Source: Thraustochytrium sp. TN22
Taxonomy: Eukaryota > Sar > Bigyra > Thraustochytrida > Thraustochytriidae
Length of the DNA: 64,000 bases
Reading direction: 5' to 3'
Assembly (NCBI GenBank): GCA_013306675.1
Contig: JABLUY010000163.1
Location: 25,459 to 89,458, forward strand
Shown: in pieces, positions 62,385 through 64,000 of the stretch
Position numbering within the stretch: the stretch's first letter is position 1
Layout: every line of letters starts with the position of its first letter
Made by a program: the position numbers and the translations under genes
The notes under the pieces: generated by a model
What the model was told of the DNA's origin: nothing
The model's input: the letters and a program-made list of their open reading frames with translations, nothing else
Database searches by the model: none

Positions 62385-63971
62385 ATGCTGTTCCTGGCGG
62401 CGCTCGAGGCGGCCCTTGTGGCCGACCTCAAGATCGTGTGCCTGGTTCTCATTGGCGTGGCGCTCACGTACTCGGGCCACATGGACCAGCGCGGCGTGTC
62501 AGATCTGGGCGCCATTGGCTACTACGTGGCGCTGCCAAGCCTGATCTTCACCAACGTGGGCGCCAGCCTGACGGCAGAGGACCTCAGCACGCTCTACGTG
62601 TTCCCGCTGTCCGCGGTGGTCTACGTGATGGCAGGCTACGCGCTCGCATGGGTGCTCTGCAAGGTGCTGGCCGTGCCGACGGACGAGCGCAGCGCCGTCG
62701 CGGCCGCCATGATGTTTGGCAACACCGGCAGTCTCGCCATCGCGCTACTGTCGGCGCTCAGCTTCGCAAGCGCACCTGAAGACGAAGCCATCGACATGCA
62801 GCGCAAGGCCATCTCCTACTGCGCTCTCTTCATCGTCGGCCAGAACCTCATCATGTTCTCCTGGGGCGAGGCGCTGCTGCGCACGCAGGGCTCGGATGGC
62901 AGCAAGTCTTCCTCCTCGTCGTCGTCGTCGTCCTCGGCCTTGGCCGGCGCGGGCCACGGCAGCGGCTCTGGGCACGGCGCAGGCGGCTTCGCCAGCATTC
63001 CGGAGGAGGAGGAGCCCATGCTGGGCGCGCCCAAGCCCTCGTTGAGCTCCGCGCCGCCGCGGGCGCCCGCGCTGCACGCTACCTCACCGCGCCTCAGCGC
63101 CTCGCAGCCCAACCTCGACACGCTCTCGCGGTACGGGTCGTCCGTCACGCCTGCGCCGCGCCTCCGCTCGCGCTCGCAGAGCGCCATTACTCAGCGCCAG
63201 CGCATCCACCTGCGCCGCGCCGCGCAGCTCTCCCGCGAGGACGTGCAGCGCCTCTTCTCGCGCATGCCCTTCTTCAGCTCCGCCTTCGCCGATGTGGAGA
63301 GCGTGGCCAGCTCGGACAATGACGACGACGACGACGACGACTCCTCAGACGACGAAGCACGCCTCGAGACGGGCCGCGGCCGCAAGGCAGCCACCGCGGC
63401 GCGCCGCGGGGCTCGCCGTGCCCTGGGCGGCCTCCGCGCCGCCTCCCTTGTCGTCATGCGCGCGCTGCGCAGCCCGCCGCTCGTCGCGGCCGTGCTCGGC
63501 GTCATCGTCGCGCTCGTCAGGCCGCTCCACGAGCTCTTCTTTGCCTCGCACGCCCTCTTTGGCCCACTCACGCAGGCGCTGCAGAGCTGCGGCCGCATGC
63601 AGGTGCCCTCGAGCATGATCATGCTCTCGGGCGCCGGCACAATTCGCATCATGGAGGAGCTCCACGCAGACAGCTTCTCCTTTTCCTCCAGCGCACGCGC
63701 CATCATGCTTCTTGGGCGCTCTATGCTCATGGGCTTGGTGGGCCTCGCCTGGGTTCTCCTCTGCGTGCACACCGGCCTCTCGCCCCCGACCGGTCTCGTG
63801 CCCTTTACCCTTTTGGTCGAGGCCATTGTCCCGTCCGCACAGAACGTTGTCATGCTTCTCCTCGTGCATGGCAATGCTGCCCAGGGTCGCGCCATGGCGA
63901 TGGCCATTCTTCAGCAATACGCTGTCGCCATTCCTTTCGTCACGGCTTATATCCCAATCCCATCGCCCTAG
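62385..63971 (+). CDS. Auxin-efflux-carrier family transporter (PIN-LIKES type)
   Basis: 528 residues from ATG 62385 (GCCATGC). Two hydrophobic halves flank a long hydrophilic loop. The N-terminal half (residues 1-165) has about five membrane helices including IGYYVALPSLIFTNVG and the family motif MMFGNTGSLAIALLSAL. The loop (about 165-360) is Ser-, Gly- and Asp-rich with acidic and basic clusters. The C-terminal half (about 360-528) has helices such as AAVLGVIVALVRPL, MIMLSGAGTIRI and VEAIVPSAQNVVMLLLV. This is the membrane transport protein family PF03547. In algae and plants the short-loop PILS members act at the ER on auxin-like compounds. Substrate here is not shown. Confidence 0.88.
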   Translation: MLFLAALEAALVADLKIVCLVLIGVALTYSGHMDQRGVSDLGAIGYYVALPSLIFTNVGASLTAEDLSTLYVFPLSAVVYVMAGYALAWVLCKVLAVPTDERSAVAAAMMFGNTGSLAIALLSALSFASAPEDEAIDMQRKAISYCALFIVGQNLIMFSWGEALLRTQGSDGSKSSSSSSSSSSALAGAGHGSGSGHGAGGFASIPEEEEPMLGAPKPSLSSAPPRAPALHATSPRLSASQPNLDTLSRYGSSVTPAPRLRSRSQSAITQRQRIHLRRAAQLSREDVQRLFSRMPFFSSAFADVESVASSDNDDDDDDDSSDDEARLETGRGRKAATAARRGARRALGGLRAASLVVMRALRSPPLVAAVLGVIVALVRPLHELFFASHALFGPLTQALQSCGRMQVPSSMIMLSGAGTIRIMEELHADSFSFSSSARAIMLLGRSMLMGLVGLAWVLLCVHTGLSPPTGLVPFTLLVEAIVPSAQNVVMLLLVHGNAAQGRAMAMAILQQYAVAIPFVTAYIPIPSP

Positions 63972-64000
63972 ACGGAGTTTAATCAGGATAGCCATATTAT

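Overview
The window is nuclear DNA from a GC-rich, compact, nearly intron-free unicellular eukaryote. The genes are typically eukaryotic: elongation factor 3, Prp16/DHX38, kinesin, tubulin-tyrosine-ligase-like, BCD1, NDUFV1 and S-adenosylmethionine decarboxylase. Most are single uninterrupted frames whose first good AUG sits in a Kozak-like context, and AATAAA follows some stops. No operons or Shine-Dalgarno sites are seen. An EF-3 homologue together with a flagellate-type repertoire (ZSWIM2-like ligase, TTL-like enzyme, kinesin) and very high GC fits a free-living flagellated protist, for example a stramenopile or haptophyte-like alga. The lineage cannot be fixed from this sequence alone.

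Layout. 0-7 kb: the 3' part of a two-pore K+ channel with EF-hands between its pores, a small basic protein, and EF-3 carrying an N-terminal AN1 zinc finger. 7-13.5 kb: a polyglutamine protein (frameshifted) and a 4.6 kb gene-free, repeat-rich interval. 13.5-24.4 kb: a PH/IQ/WW scaffold, a Nudix hydrolase, a nuclease-like/kinase-like gene broken by a one-base frameshift whose first ATG lies in a piece of sequence shared with the kinesin gene, two low-GC orphan frames, and an ARID protein. 24.4-28.5 kb: a 4 kb non-coding locus of degenerate G-tract units. 28.5-43.7 kb: kinesin, ALKBH1, a secreted double-SET protein, a ZSWIM2-like E3 ligase, a coiled-coil protein, a TTL-like ligase and AdoMet decarboxylase. 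43.7-57.6 kb: BCD1, a C5orf34-like protein, two identical tRNA-Ser(AGA) genes, a secretory prolyl 4-hydroxylase, NSRP1, a small Q-rich protein, NDUFV1 (frameshifted in its presequence) and a low-GC gene remnant. 57.6-64 kb: Prp16/DHX38, a secreted EGF/beta-propeller protein and a PIN-LIKES-type carrier.

The genes do not form one pathway. Several serve RNA biology: EF-3 in translation, DHX38 and NSRP1 in splicing, BCD1 in box C/D snoRNP assembly, ALKBH1 in nucleic-acid demethylation, and tRNA-Ser. Others serve microtubules (kinesin, TTL-like) or the secretory route (prolyl hydroxylase, double-SET protein, EGF/propeller protein). Neighbours are often head-to-head across short shared promoters or tail-to-tail with 70-90 bp between stops.

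The least ordinary features are the AN1-EF-3 fusion, the channel with calcium sensors between its pores, the nuclease/kinase gene that has picked up a kinesin fragment plus an (AAGC)n tract, the G-tract locus, a repeated intergenic 10-mer (CTGCCAGTGG), coding-strand GCGNN pentamer arrays next to start codons, and frameshifts that all fall in GC-rich repeats or a G run.
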